From Camellia lanceoleosa (lineage: Eukaryota; Streptophyta; Magnoliopsida; Ericales; Theaceae), in the NCBI GenBank assembly GCA_025200525.1, contig CM045763.1:155378246-155442245 (forward strand): DNA of 64,000 nt, read 5' to 3'. Position 1 is the first letter of the stretch; every line of letters begins with the position of its first letter. Positions 11,043 to 22,989 of the stretch are shown one piece after another. The translations under genes were made by a program, and so were the position numbers. The notes beneath the pieces were generated by a model. It was not told the DNA's origin, did not search any database, and saw only the letters and a list, made by a program, of their open reading frames with translations.

Positions 11043-12502
11043 TGTAATGCCCCCCCCCCAAAAAAAAAAAATACAATAAATACAGCCCAAAGCATAAATA
11101 ACGACTGCATAAATCAGTGTGCAAAGTCCTTTCATTTCATAACACTAATAGCACAAAAGAGTTTAACATAAATAAATGCTCTATAGGCTTACATCTTTCC
11201 AAGTCTTGACTTGGTTACTCCAAAATGAGACTAGCTCTTACAAATAAAGCCCTTGGCTATACAAAAATACATAGTTAAAACAAAGAAGCTCTTGCTTCCC
11301 AAAAGTCCCTTCAATGCTATTGCCTTTGTGGAGGCATGCCATCATTTACTGAAAATGTTTTTCCCAAATAGGGTGAGCCATAGCCCAGTAGGAATAATCT
11401 AACAGAGTATATGAAGTTTAACAAAGATATAAGTGCAATGTGCATATACAATGCTACGGATAAAACATTCACATTTTTATATAGACATAGAATACCAAGT
11501 TCACATTTCATTTCATTTTCCTTCAATCCATTTCAATACATGAGCCAACTTCATTATTTTCCAATAACCCAAATGAGACTATAACTCAATGGTTCAACAC
11601 ACAAATGCTTCTAATTGCAATTTTACGGATATTTTGTCCTCAGGATTGGCCCCCATGTATAAATTTAGGGACTTTCACCTAGGGCACTCCAACCAACTTA
11701 ATTATAATGGAGTCCATCCCCTTTTTCCTCCCACACAATGGAGTCCATCCCCTTCCTCCACCCAAACAATCATACGTATGCAATGTATTTAAACACATAA
11801 TCACACATATGGAGGTCATCCCATTTCTCCTCCTAAATAATCATACATATACAATGTATTCACAACATGATCATATTTAATGATAGTCAACCATGGACTA
11901 GTTTCAATTCACCCAATCCACATGCAATTTCTAGAACAAGCAAAGCTATCCTCCACCAATTGATGTAAAAAGTGATTTTTTGGGATCTGATATACACGCA
12001 GTCTGCTCGAGTGGAAGAGTTGACACTCGAGCGTCAGACACAATAAATTATTCCGCTCGAGCACAAGAAGTGGCTCGTTCGAGTGCCAAATACACACTCC
12101 CAGAACTTTTACAGACAACAGACCGACCGCTCGAGCTCAAGAAAGGACGCTCAAGTGCTCACTCGCTCGAGCGTGAAAGGCACCCCTTCAGCACTCTTGC
12201 AGACGCGCAAGGTACTGAGGGTTTGCAAATCTTGCTCAAGCGCAAGAACGGCAGCTCGAGCGAATGACCAAAATATACATAGCCCGCTCGAGCGAGAGAA
12301 TGGCCGCTCGAGCAAAGGAGCAAAAATCTGGACAACAAGGTTTGGAAAAGACAAGCAACCAACCTGTTCCAAATGCAACCACAACAACCCAAAGGTCAAT
12401 TTCAAAAAGACCCAAGGGAAGGAAGAGGTAAACAATAACATGAAAGCATTAAACCCAAGTCTAGAATACCATAAAACTCGGGTCAAAACTCAAATTGCTC
12501 TA
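11043..12502 (-). repeat. 5' LTR of the first Tekay element, internally deleted
   Basis: The LTR is only 1,460 bp against 2,097 bp for its partner. Alignment is collinear until 11957, which equals 4423 in the partner, and resumes at 11961, which equals 5058. About 637 bp are missing in one block. The missing block lies downstream of U3 on the minus strand and includes the leader-like region, so it probably removed the transcription start. The outer terminus reads TAGAGC where others have TATAGC. Confidence 0.88.
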
Positions 12503-13581
12503 TTGTAAATATTAAATTGGATGGATGTTGATATAAATGGTGGGGTTACATATGCATTACTTCACACCATTGGAAATTTGAATAAATTATTTGTCTCGAG
12601 ATTGAATATCTGTTTAGAAATATCTGTATTAGGCTAGCGGTGGAGGATAGATATGATTGTTGTAGAAATTGCGTGAGGATTAGGTGAATTAAAACTAATC
12701 TCTTGTTGATTGTCATTGAATATGACTACGTTTTAAATACATTGTATATGCATTATTGTTTTAGGATGAGAAAGGGGATGTACTTCATTATTTGGGAGGA
12801 GATAGGGGATGGACTCCATTGAAATTAAGTTGGCCTATGTGTCCAGGGTGAAAGTCCCGAAACCGCGTACATACATGGGTGCTGATCCCGCGGACGAAAT
12901 TTCCGTAAAATGGCAAATTGAAGTGTTTGTGTGATAGTTGTGTTAATTCGGGAGCTACTGAGTTGTAGTCTCAGATGGGTTGTCTGAAAGATAATGAAAT
13001 TGGCTCATAAAGTGAGATGAAATGAATTAACTTAAATTGACGAGAAAGAAAATGATTGAGATGTGAATTTTGGTACTTTATGATTATATAGAATATGGAT
13101 GTTTTATCACTGGCATGCACATTATACTTATATCTTTGTTGACATCCATATACTGTGTTAGATTGTTCCTACTAGACTTTGACTCCCCCTATTTGGGAAA
13201 AACCACTTTCAGGTGTTGATAATATGCCTCTGCCAAGGCAATAGCTTGGACGGACTTTGGAGCAAGCGCTTCCTTTTGTTGCATTTTCTTTTATATAGCC
13301 TAAGGTTTTATTTGTATTGAGCTAGTCTCGCTTTTATTGTAACCAAGTAATGACTTCGAAATATGTAAGCCCCTAGGGCATTTAAATATATGTTTAACTT
13401 TCATTCCTCTTTACTACTTGTAGCACATGTTGTAGATTCAGGATGATCTATTTATGAATGTATATCGCATGTGTCACTTTTGTGTATCAATTTAGATTAA
13501 TGAAAGCTTATTATTTCGATTATGTTGTCTACCATTAATTGTGTTGGGTTGGACTATTGCTATTATCTTTGAGACGTCACA
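12503..13581 (+). mobile_element. Tekay-family solo LTR, right part
   Basis: This continues the LTR that begins at 2526. Bases 12503-12507 (TTGTA) repeat 3517-3521, the target duplication of the inserted element. The sequence then runs through blocks that are reverse complements of the minus-strand LTRs (for example 12600-12660 against 4400-4470). It ends GACGTCACA at 13581, followed directly by TGTGA at 13582-13586. That matches the duplication at 2521-2525, so both ends of the solo LTR are fixed at base resolution. Confidence 0.9.
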
Positions 13582-13586
13582 TGTGA

Positions 13587-14685
13587 GATTATGCTATCCT
13601 TAGAGGGATACAAAAAATTTGAATAATTTTTTCTTCGAATTAGTTGGTAAAAAGACTAATTTCGCCCCAACTATTTAATATCTATTTTCCTTCTTTTTTT
13701 TTTTCACAGAACATTTTATTCTGCTCAATCAAAATGAAAATACAAGAAGAGAAAAACGCAAATGGGGTCTTATGCAACAAGTATATTGAGAGTTGGTGGT
13801 TGATATGTATTTGAGCTGCCCTACAGCAATCACCCACGTGTTCAATTTTTGGTTTCGTTTTCCAATCACAATATGCCATATCTCTATTTGAGCTCAAATT
13901 TCAACACTTGTAATTTTTATTGGTGTTAATTTTAGTGTTATATATTACACTTGGGTTTATCAATATTTTGTTTTTATTAACTATCAAAAATACGGGTAAA
14001 TTATACAAATAGTCCCTATAGTTAACACGATGTGTGAATTTGGTCCATGTTGTTTCAATTTGCTCGATTTTGCCCCTTAATTTAATGGATTGTGTCATTT
14101 TAGTCCAATAAAAAATGGTTGTTAAGTTTGGTGGACGGAAAGTCAAACTATGTGTCAATTTGGTCCCTGTTAAAATTGAGCAAATTAAAACAATAGGGAT
14201 CAAATTAACATATTGTGTAAACTATAGCGACCAAATTGACACATTGTACAGACTTTCTGTCCACCAAACTTAACAACCATTATTTATTGGACTAAAATGA
14301 CACAATCTATTAAATTAAGGGACTAAATCGAGCATATTAAAATAACATGGACCAAATTAACACATCGTGTAAACTATAGGGACCATTTACATAATTTACC
14401 ACAAAAATATTTAGTAGACTTTAAAACATGTTACAAGTCCCACACGAAAAATAAAATAAAATTTAAAAGTCAGATTTAAAATTGTCATTATTTTAGTAAA
14501 CAATTCAAAAGGACAAAATGATCTTTTAAATAGTTATCGTTTTTCATAATTTCCCAATGAACATGAAATTTATTGCAATCCATCTTTATTCAGTTAATCC
14601 AAACAAATAAGATCTTGAATATTCACACTTTTCTTCTAGCAAAAATTAAGAAATGAAAAATGAAAGAAATTGACTAATCTTAACC
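13587..14685. other. Intergenic DNA between the two Tekay insertions
   Basis: This is AT-rich unique-looking sequence flanking a foldback element (13993-14401). ORFs of 71 and 100 codons on the minus strand (13682-13897 and 13901-14203) lack recognisable motifs; the second lies mostly within the foldback arms. No gene seen. Confidence 0.65.
13993..14401. mobile_element. Foldback MITE with 8-bp target duplication
   Basis: This 409-bp element is almost entirely two inverted arms. The left arm (13993 to about 14150) carries GGGTAAATTAT, AGTCCCTATAGTTAACACG and TTAATTTAATGGATTGTGTC. The right arm (about 14250-14401) is its reverse complement, ending ATAATTTACC. The flanks share CAAAAATA (13985-13992 and 14402-14409). 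There is no coding capacity. An 8-9-bp duplication with long terminal inverted repeats fits a Mutator-like or hAT-like MITE; I cannot decide between them. Confidence 0.8.
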
Positions 14686-14690
14686 TTTCT

Positions 14691-14942
14691 TGTAACGTCC
14701 CCAAAATTTATGCAACAGATACAACTCAAAAGCGGAGAAATAATAGAAATACAATACATTCATTCATCAGCATTCAAAGTCCATTTATAAATCTATAGCA
14801 TGTGTTACAATGTTGAGGGAAAAGAAACTACACATATAGTCAGATGCCCTATAGGCTTACATCTTTCCAAGCCAGTGCTTGGTTACACAAAAGTGAGCCT
14901 AGCTCAATACAATTAAAGCCCTTAGCTATACAAAAGAATAAA
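14691..14942 (-). repeat. 3' LTR of Tekay copy 2, distal piece
   Basis: It starts TGTAACGTCC on the plus strand, the reverse complement of the LTR 3' end. It is collinear with 33275-33560 of the 5' LTR up to CAAAAGAATAAA, where the CACTA terminus begins. The LTR resumes at 26088. Confidence 0.88.
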
Positions 14943-15330
14943 CACTACAACAAAATTAGGTTTTTATAGCTTCACATCAACGACCTACAGTTAAGGCAAG
15001 CCGTGGTTTCTCACTTTTACGGTTTTCTTTTTTTTCATGTTGTTATAATTTCCCAACCTCGGCATGTCTATTGTGTAGGCCGTGAATGCTAATAATGATG
15101 ATTTTTTTACGACTTGTAATGTTAGCTGTAAATAATAAAACTTTCTACGACAGGCATATGGCATGTCGTTAATACATCAAATATACATGACACGCATATG
15201 CAAGCCGCTAAAAATATTACACTTTTAACAGCATACAAAAAACCATCCGTTCAAAATATTACACTTTACACGGCATACAATGATAGCCATGAATGCTATG
15301 ACCCAAAAAAATAGGCCCCAAAATGAAAAA
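14943..15330. repeat. CACTA left terminus and subterminal repeats
   Basis: After the terminal inverted repeat there are repeated short GC-containing motifs in AT-rich DNA: GCAAGCCGTGG, GGCATGTCGTTAA, GCAAGCCGCTAA, CGGCATACAA (about 15000-15290). Matching motifs in the opposite arm lie at 25740-26060. Such subterminal repeats are the usual transposase-binding sites of CACTA elements. Confidence 0.75.
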
Positions 15331-15602
15331 CTCTAGTACCAAACACCAAAATAATATATTTCAATAAGTAAATAAATATATCACTACAACAATTTATACC
15401 ACTAAAAGAAATTTACACTTCTATTTCCCTGTATCAGTGTCAACATACACCCAAACCTTTAGTCGCTTGCTCTCCCTCTTCTCACCGACTCACCATCCCT
15501 GCTAACAGTCACCTTCGAACTTCCACCACCGACCATCGCGACTCTCGCTATTGCTGCTGACTATCGCGGCTCTCACTACCGTCGCTCACACCATCAGGTT
15601 TT

Positions 15603-15651
<49 letters not shown>

Positions 15652-15773
15652 ATCTCTATCTCTATCTCTATCTCTCCATCCCTTCCTCTATTTCCCCATT
15701 TCACCATCGCAGATCTAGGGTTTTATTTTATTTTTGATGCTGTAGGATTTTGATAAAATCATTTTAGGGTTTT
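15331..15773. other. CACTA internal segment with pyrimidine microsatellite
   Basis: A C-rich stretch at about 15470-15600 precedes a (CT)n tract at 15605-15648 and CTATCT-type repeats at 15649-15675. It is followed by CAGATCTAGGGTTTTATTTT. The composition resembles a plant 5' untranslated exon and intron start, possibly another captured fragment, but I find no supporting coding sequence. Confidence 0.4.
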
Positions 15774-17353
15774 TGTTACACCCCAAACCCGCCCCTAAAA
15801 GTTTGGGCATGACCTATTTAGAAACGGACATTAGCCTGACATATATATATATATATATAATATACGGGGCCTAAATGGAAGCATTAAATACCATAAAACA
15901 ATAGTAAACAAACGCCATTGAGCTATTACTATCATGCCAGGATCACAAACGTCATGCTAGGAAAATAACATATGAAAATATGTGCCTGAACATTAGTTAT
16001 ATACATACACATATACAGTCCTAGCCCCATGATTGGGTGTATAACAAAAAGATTATAGAAGAAAGTATTATACACATTTCAACCTTAGGCCAATAAATTA
16101 GAGTGTAATGCCAAAAGTTCATCAAACTTCGCAAAAATATGTGTGGCTTCGTCTTGGGCCTGGGTACTCAAAGGTTCACAAAAGAGAACGAGCGTCATGG
16201 CTTAGGACTGACCACTTGGTTGGTTACCTACAGAAACAGACATAACAAGGAGTGAGCTGGGCTCAGTGAATAGTAATACTTAACCAATGCGTATGAAAAT
16301 GCAGAGTTCACATAGTTAGTCTGATTCTGTACTAATTTCATAACGGCCTTAGGCCCAATCTTGAAACATGATGGCTTTAAGCCCTTAAACGTAGTGGCAT
16401 AAAGCCCTTAAACGTAGTGGCATTAAGCCCATGGATAATTTTGCATTAAGCCCTTGCATGAATGGATGAACCCAAGAGGTGTCTCACACGGATTCTAGAG
16501 GTGACTCACATCGTAGCACTTAGTTTCGTGTAGCACTTTGTTCCACACCATAACATCTTACACAGAATGGCCATAGGCCCAAATGTCATTAGAGCAAACT
16601 TGCTTCAGAATCTTATAGAGTTCCAGAGTCATATGAAGGTACTCACATCTTTACCATTATTCATTCACATTCTTGAAATCATTCACATAGCTACATACTT
16701 AACATGCGTTGGAGAATGATAATGGAAAGCATTAGCCGTAATAAAGCGTACTATAGTGGTACTACTACTCACAGTGTTGTGATGTCGTGCTTGTTCCTCT
16801 CGGAGTGTGCCCTGCACACATTCACAACTTGCAATTTAGTTCATCTTTCTTGTTAAATTATTTTCTGTTTCACTTCACTTTGAATGAATTTATAAATATC
16901 TAAAAGGCATCAAATACATATTTTGACAATATTAGAGGGTCCAACACACAAAATGGAGCAATCCATGTTTTTCATCATGGGCCGCACGTGCAGTTGTGAG
17001 CCCGCCGCGTCGATAAAAGTTCCCGCGTCGGCGATGATACTACACGTCACGGCGTTGATGCCCGCCGCGTGCCTTTTAGACAGTACCCAAAACCTCAAAA
17101 TCCCTCATTTCCCGCACGTGTAGCCATGACTCCCGCTCGTGCGGCTGGGGTTCCCGTACGTACGGCCATGACCCCCACACGTGCGGCGATTCTGCCCAAA
17201 ACAGTCCGAAAATTTATACAAAATCCCACCTTTTGGTGAACATTAACAAGGCTCAAAATAGCTTTTTTAATTGGTAAAACATGGCCTAAAAAACATGTTA
17301 ATGGGGTTCTCAAATACACAAATCCATCTAGATAAAAACTAGAAGTTGCATAC

Positions 17354-20300
17354 TGTAGACACCCCATTTTTGACCGTCCTCAAGACTTGGACGTCACCGT
17401 TGGAACACTCGGTGATTATCCATGTTTGTGTTCGTTTGGAGTTCCCGGAGATCTCGGCTGCGCGTGCCTTGCCTCAGGACCTCCGAACTCGACCGTTTGT
17501 GTTTGGTTTTGCACCAAACACTTGTGTTTTGCCTTGGAAGGGCAGGGAATGCTTTGTGAGGCATCCCCACACACCACCGGCTGGGGCTAGAGGCCACCGG
17601 CTGGCTAGAGTTGTCATCGGCACTTTATTGTGCCGGTCGGCACTCTTTGTGCGGTCGGCACTAAATTTTGTCAAAATGACATTTTATGCGGCGGACCTTT
17701 GTGCACTTGCTTTACGAGATATTTTCGGACATTTGTGTGCAGTGTCTTCCCTCCATGCGTGTATGGAGGGATGAGCTTGCTTAGTGGCCAAGCTTGTAAG
17801 CTTTTGGCCTATAAGAGGGAAAGCTCTTCCCTTTGCTCAAGGGTTGGCTTCTTGAGAGACTTAACCATTGTTAGAGAGAGCCAAGGTCTGGTTTTAGGTT
17901 AGAATAGTTGTATCTATCCTATCTCTCTCTTTCCTTGCTTGTTTAATACACTAGGTGCTTTAGTTCACACTATTGCACTAAAACACCTAGTGTTCCACCT
18001 TCTCCTTGCAACTGAGGTTCTAAGGGCTGATTCTTGGAGTTCTTGACTGATTTTGAGTCCAAAGAAGCCACAACATCAACCTTTGTGAAGAGGTCTACAA
18101 GGGTGAGATACTAACCCCTTTTTCCCCCATTTTTGCACTCCATTTTTGCCTAGTTTAAAACATTTTTTGTGCTTAGTGATTAACACATAAAATCTCTATT
18201 TTTAAGTCCTCTTTATTGTTCATTAAGAGTGTTTTGTGGTTTGGGGAGGTTTGACCCCCTTTAGACCTTGAAAAGGGTCCCTTTTTGTGCTATTTTGGAG
18301 AGATCCGAGATTTTGGTGGTAGGATCTCTTCACCACTGAAATCTTGAGGGATTTCAGTGGTGAAGAGCATGCCTTGAAGTCTCAAGAAGGAGAGGGCCAC
18401 CCCCTCTCCTTGATGTCCTTGAAAGGGACAAATTTTGCTTCCTTAAGGAGCTTCATGTTTGAGTGTGTGTTGAACATGTTTGACTTATTTTTCATGCTTA
18501 TATTGTAATATTATAACATGATTTTAAGTTGGTTTTAGCACTCCTTGCATGTTTTGTATGGTTGCTTTGTAATGCCCTATATTGCCTTAACATGTCTAGG
18601 AAGTGTGTCCCTATTTCTAGCATGTTTTAGACTTGAGTTTGTGAAGCTTATATGCTTATTTTGCCATGGTTTAGCTCTGTCCATGATCGTTTGAGCCAAT
18701 CTTGACATGCTTTGTATACCCCCTTTGTATCGTAGCTTGTACGCTTCAAGTAGGTGCATGTGTAGGATGCCTTGCCCCCATGATTTCGAGGGTTTGGAAC
18801 CCTCTTACATGTTATTTCAGACCTTTTGGTGTGCTTGTATGCATGCTTTAGTTGCTTCTTTAATGCTTTAAAAGCATGTATTGAGCGCTCCATGTTTTGG
18901 CCATTTTGCATGCCTTTGTACTTGAGCCTCTTAGATGCCATCTAGGTGCTCCTTAGGCTTTATTTAGGTCTGCTTGTGACCTGTTCTGAGTCCCCTTAGC
19001 CTTGTGAGGCTTGGTGGATTTGCCCTTGGTTTAAGCCTTCATGGCTTGTTTCAAGACTTGGGCCATTTGTTGTATATTTGGCTTGCTTCATTACATGTTT
19101 TGGCATCATGTTTAACATGGATTTCAGAGCCTTTTCGTGCATGCTATTAGCCCATGTTTGTGTCTCTTAAGTGTGCATGAGAGTTGACTTTGTATGCCTA
19201 AGTCTTAAGCTTTAACGCTTGCATATGTGTATGTGCATTTAGTCTCATTTTCTAGGCACTTTGGCCACTGTTTTGAGCCTTGTTAGAGCTGCCCAATTCA
19301 TGCGTAAGTCCATCTTATTGCTTGGTTCGCATACTTGCCATGTACGCCTACTTGTATGCTTATATAAGTACCTCGCATTGTCCAAATGGCATATTAGATA
19401 ACATGCTTAGGGCCTTGTTGCATTGGCATGCATGTTGAGCCTCTTGAAATGAAGTATGATAGAGGTTTGGCACCTTTATTTGCTTGTTTGCATTGCATGC
19501 ATTTGATATTGAAGTTGCATTCTCGGTCCTTTGGGCCGTCACGCATAGAAATGCGCGATTGGTGGTCCGAGGATCGAGGCACATGCCCCATTGAACCATC
19601 AACATGATGTGGGATGTGTTTGGTGCATACATGCTTTGAATTGCCATGCCATACACTGCTTGTCCTCTGCTGCTGTCAAATTGCAGGTTCTGCAGCAATT
19701 TTTGGCCGACCGGCACTTTATTGTGCCGACCGGCAAAGAATTCCTGGCCGATAGTATAATTGGTGGCCGATGGTCGTTCCCCTTGGCCGGTGGCCATTCC
19801 CCTGAGCCGATGGTGTTCCACAGCATTCAGAGAAGCAATCCTGGGACTTGTGCAAATTTTCAGAGGAGCATGGCAGTGTAAAGAGAAAGATGCTATGGCA
19901 ACTGGGGTTCGAGCGAATCCGGCCAGCAGTTAGATTAGCCCTCATCCCGAGGCATTTAATGCTTAATTAGATTAATTATTTAATTTAATTAATTCAGTTG
20001 ATTTGTAATATTTAATTAGCTAGAATAGTTAATTATTTATTCGGTTCTGTATTATTATTTTGGTCCCTCCGAGTGAGGGCGTGATTGTAATAAGTGTGCG
20101 TGAGTGGGTGTATGTCTTCCAATCCCCATTTCTTTCTAACCCTTTTATTTACCCGCTTTCGATGGTAGATTAGGGCACACTTATTTTAGCATACCTTATG
20201 CAATGCATGTGTGCATTCATGCATTTGTTTACATGCACCGGGCTCGGTACATCATACAAACTGCATTACAATTTTCAATCCCAAATTGAATACGTGCTAC

Positions 20301-21098
20301 TCGCGCATTTCACGTGCCATGTTTAGGGTTAGCCGAGCCTACTCTAGATTGCATCTATGCCTGTGTTGCATTAGCCACTTAACATGAACTAGGTCATGCA
20401 TGTTTGCTAACGAGTTTACTGTCTTGGCACGGAGTACGATGTAAGTGTTTATGGCTTTAGCATATCGCATGCGTGTGAATGTTTACCATGACAGTATGCT
20501 TGCCATGCGGCTAAATGCTTATGTGAGATAAACTGTTTGAATGCCTGTGGGTGGAGGTTGGATTGCCTGAGTTGGAACAACTCGTTGAAATCCGAATTTT
20601 GGCCTACTTGCGAGTAGCAGAAACCGACACGTTTTTCGAGACAAAACGGATATGCAATGTTTATTCCCAAGTTAGGCAATCTAGTCTATACTTTTGTGTT
20701 GTGCGCATCACATAGTAACTCTAGGTTAAATAACCGGAATAAGAGCATGTAATGTTTTCAAAAACGGATATCACGGTTAGTAGAGGCCGGTTTTCGGACC
20801 GGGCGAAAGGGGGTGCTCATAGCTGACCTTCCCCGATCGTACCCAAGCTCCCGAGCCAAGACCACTTTGGTGATAGCGGACATGTGGCCTTGACACCGAG
20901 TCGAGTTTCCTAAATTTCCCAATTAAAAAATATTTAGGTGGCGACTCATGTCTGGCATGATCCATGTTTGGCACTACTTTTTCAAAAATCTGTTTTCTCA
21001 AACGATTTGCCGGATTTGGACTCTTTGGTTCAGATTTAGAACCGCGACACAAAAGGGAGTCCGAACTGTAGCGCGAGGTCCCCCTCGGACGTGCTACA
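17354..21098 (+). mobile_element. Ogre-like solo LTR (3.7 kb)
   Basis: It starts TGTAGACACCCCATTTTTGA, identical to the start of the 5' LTR at 43587. It ends GTGCTACA at 21098, with CATAC on both sides (17349-17353 and 21099-21103). The interior is collinear with 43587-47736: GGCCG-rich clusters at 17575-17670 and 19700-19815, a TATA box, a long T- and G-rich middle, and the GGGGGTGCTCATAGCTGACC block near 20810. There is no internal region, so it is a recombination remnant. Confidence 0.9.
17809..17815 (+). promoter_or_regulatory. Probable LTR TATA box
   Basis: CTATAAG sits about 455 bp into the LTR, just before a CT-rich leader. It corresponds to CTATATAAGG at 44212 in the full Ogre-like LTR and to the minus-strand TATATATAG near 36600. 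Conservation of position in three LTRs supports a promoter role. Confidence 0.55.
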
Positions 21099-21879
21099 CA
21101 TACAACATCACATACATAATGTAGGAAATTTCTTCATGACCTTCATGAGAAGGTAAGAAATAGAAAATAGCTTCTTCATACATGCATAATCAACTTAGTT
21201 CCAAGTCATCCAAGTGATGAAACACCTCTTCAATTCCTTTGTTCTTAATTCTTCTCACAAATTTATACTTATAACCATATGTTTACATAATTAGATTATG
21301 TTTAAGCACTTATCAATCATTCAACATGTACACACACACAAGATCTCACACAACATCAAGAAATTCCTACTCCAAATCAAGGAAGAGGGTTGAATTAGGA
21401 AAATTAAACTTACCTTAAGCTTTAATCTCTCTCTCAATCCTCTACTTTGTAGATCTTCCTCCTTGTTCCTATTCTCTTCACATTTCTCTCCCAGGGAATA
21501 TTTAATGGGAAGGTTCCTAAGTCTCAAGCTCAATACTACTCTTATAGATATACACATATAAGGGTTGAATAAGGACGAAAATCAATCGTTTAAGCATCTC
21601 AAATTGAAATTTCACAGAAACGCTTAATATTACTTAAAAATTACGCTGATCACATATATAAAATCAATTTCAGAAAATTAAGCCCCTAAGCTTCCAATTT
21701 TTGATTCAAACATTTAAATGTAACAGATAGCTCTCTTATTAAACAGATATGAACCTATATTCATAGGATCCACTTAATCAAACTTGATTTCATACAGAAT
21801 TTCACAATAAGCATATACATGCACATAATAGAGGACTGAGGATATACCAGAAAACATGTCAGAGGGTCGGGTTGTTACA

Positions 21880-22989
21880 ATTTTACTCTTTTTCTACATT
21901 TTAAGCACATATGAGCTCCAAGTTGTGTTTAATTCCAAACTTTTGTTGCTTTATTTAAGCAATCGTGAAGAACTGCTTAAATTGCTGAGTATAGTTATAT
22001 GTGTATATATTAGGTAGATTACAATTGATTTAAGGCACATAACACTTCAAGAATATTATTAGTAGGCAAGTTAATGGAAAATTTTAGGAGTATACTGATA
22101 TAGATTTTATATGCTTATAGTTCTTCCTCTAAGGAGTATAGATTGATATAGATTATATATGCTCATGCTCTATTTTTTCGCTTCTACTGCTTTAGAGTTA
22201 TACAGTCGATGAGAGGAAATTTTGGTTGTTGATGCTCAGGCTCTGTTTTTTTCCCTTCTTGAATGACACTAGATAGATATAGAGAAAATATTTTTTGGTT
22301 GAAAAGTTCATATCTAATTTATAGAATGTACAAAATGAAAATTAGAAGAAGGTGAATATTGGCCCTGGGGTGGGAAAGTAAATGTGTATGGCATGTCGAT
22401 GATTTTGGTTAAAAAATTCATATCTAACGCGTTAAAGTGAACATTGATTTTGGTTTTGATTCTTTTGAGAGTTGTAGTAGATTGTTGATATCTATCTTAT
22501 ACCTCAGACACCACTAGCTTTTGGTATTACTGTTATTACTTCCTTTTAGTCTAGTACATAAATTAATGTATTAAATCAATATTCAATTATTAAACACAAG
22601 AATGACTGAGTAAAGTAGAGAAATATTTCAGTGAAGGGACTATCTAGTTTTAATTAATTCATTCATTAACCAGTTAGTAATTAGTAATAGGTGGTTGCTT
22701 TGATGGGTGTGATTGTAGCATTGCTCTTGTTTTATTTCTAGCTCCATTATTTTGACTTTATTATTTTATTTTTATCAGTTTTCTATGGATATCAATGCCA
22801 AATATCTTCTTATTCATTTTGTCTTTTGCTTATGGTTTAAATGTTATTCTTGCAAATTGCCTAAAGGTTTTACAATACTAAAGAAAGAAAATGTAAGAAC
22901 ACATTGATTTGCGTTTCACTGAATTAATTATGTGTATATATTTGATGCATCAATTGGGCTTAATGTGAAACCAGTGCCATATAAAAACG
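21880..22989. other. CACTA interior, probably intronic payload
   Basis: This is AT-rich, non-coding sequence directly upstream of the first recognisable signal-peptide-peptidase-like exon. It has no long ORF and no repeat structure. It is likely captured intron or flank of that gene, but nothing in the sequence proves it. Confidence 0.4.

Larger units (their letters stand above)
3522..12502 (-). mobile_element. Full-length Tekay/Del-like Ty3/Gypsy chromovirus, degenerate
   Basis: This is a complete minus-strand LTR retrotransposon of 8,981 bp flanked by TTGTA (3517-3521 and 12503-12507). On the minus strand the order is 5' LTR (12502-11043), damaged initiator-Met primer site, gag, protease, RT, RNase H, integrase with chromodomain-like tail, polypurine tract and 3' LTR (5618-3522). 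The pol order (integrase last), the roughly 2-kb LTR and the C-terminal WKHH/EEATWE-type motif place it in the Tekay/Del chromoviruses. LTRs begin TATAGC and end GTTACA instead of TG..CA. Every ORF is interrupted, and the 5' LTR lacks about 637 bp, so it is a dead copy. Confidence 0.9.
15774..21879 (-). mobile_element. Solo LTR of an unidentified Gypsy-like family, itself interrupted
   Basis: The left terminus TGTTACACCCC at 15774 pairs with a right terminus GGTTGTTACA ending at 21879, giving TG..CA ends. The flanks are GTTTT (15769-15773) and ATTTT (21880-21884), a 4/5 match. Without the nested LTR (17354-21098) it is about 2.36 kb. The orientation is inferred from the GGGGTGTAACA end, which resembles the 3' end of Tekay-type LTRs. 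Sequence 16330-16600 carries repeated AGCCCTTAAACGTAGTGGCAT-like units. No gag or pol is present. Confidence 0.72.
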
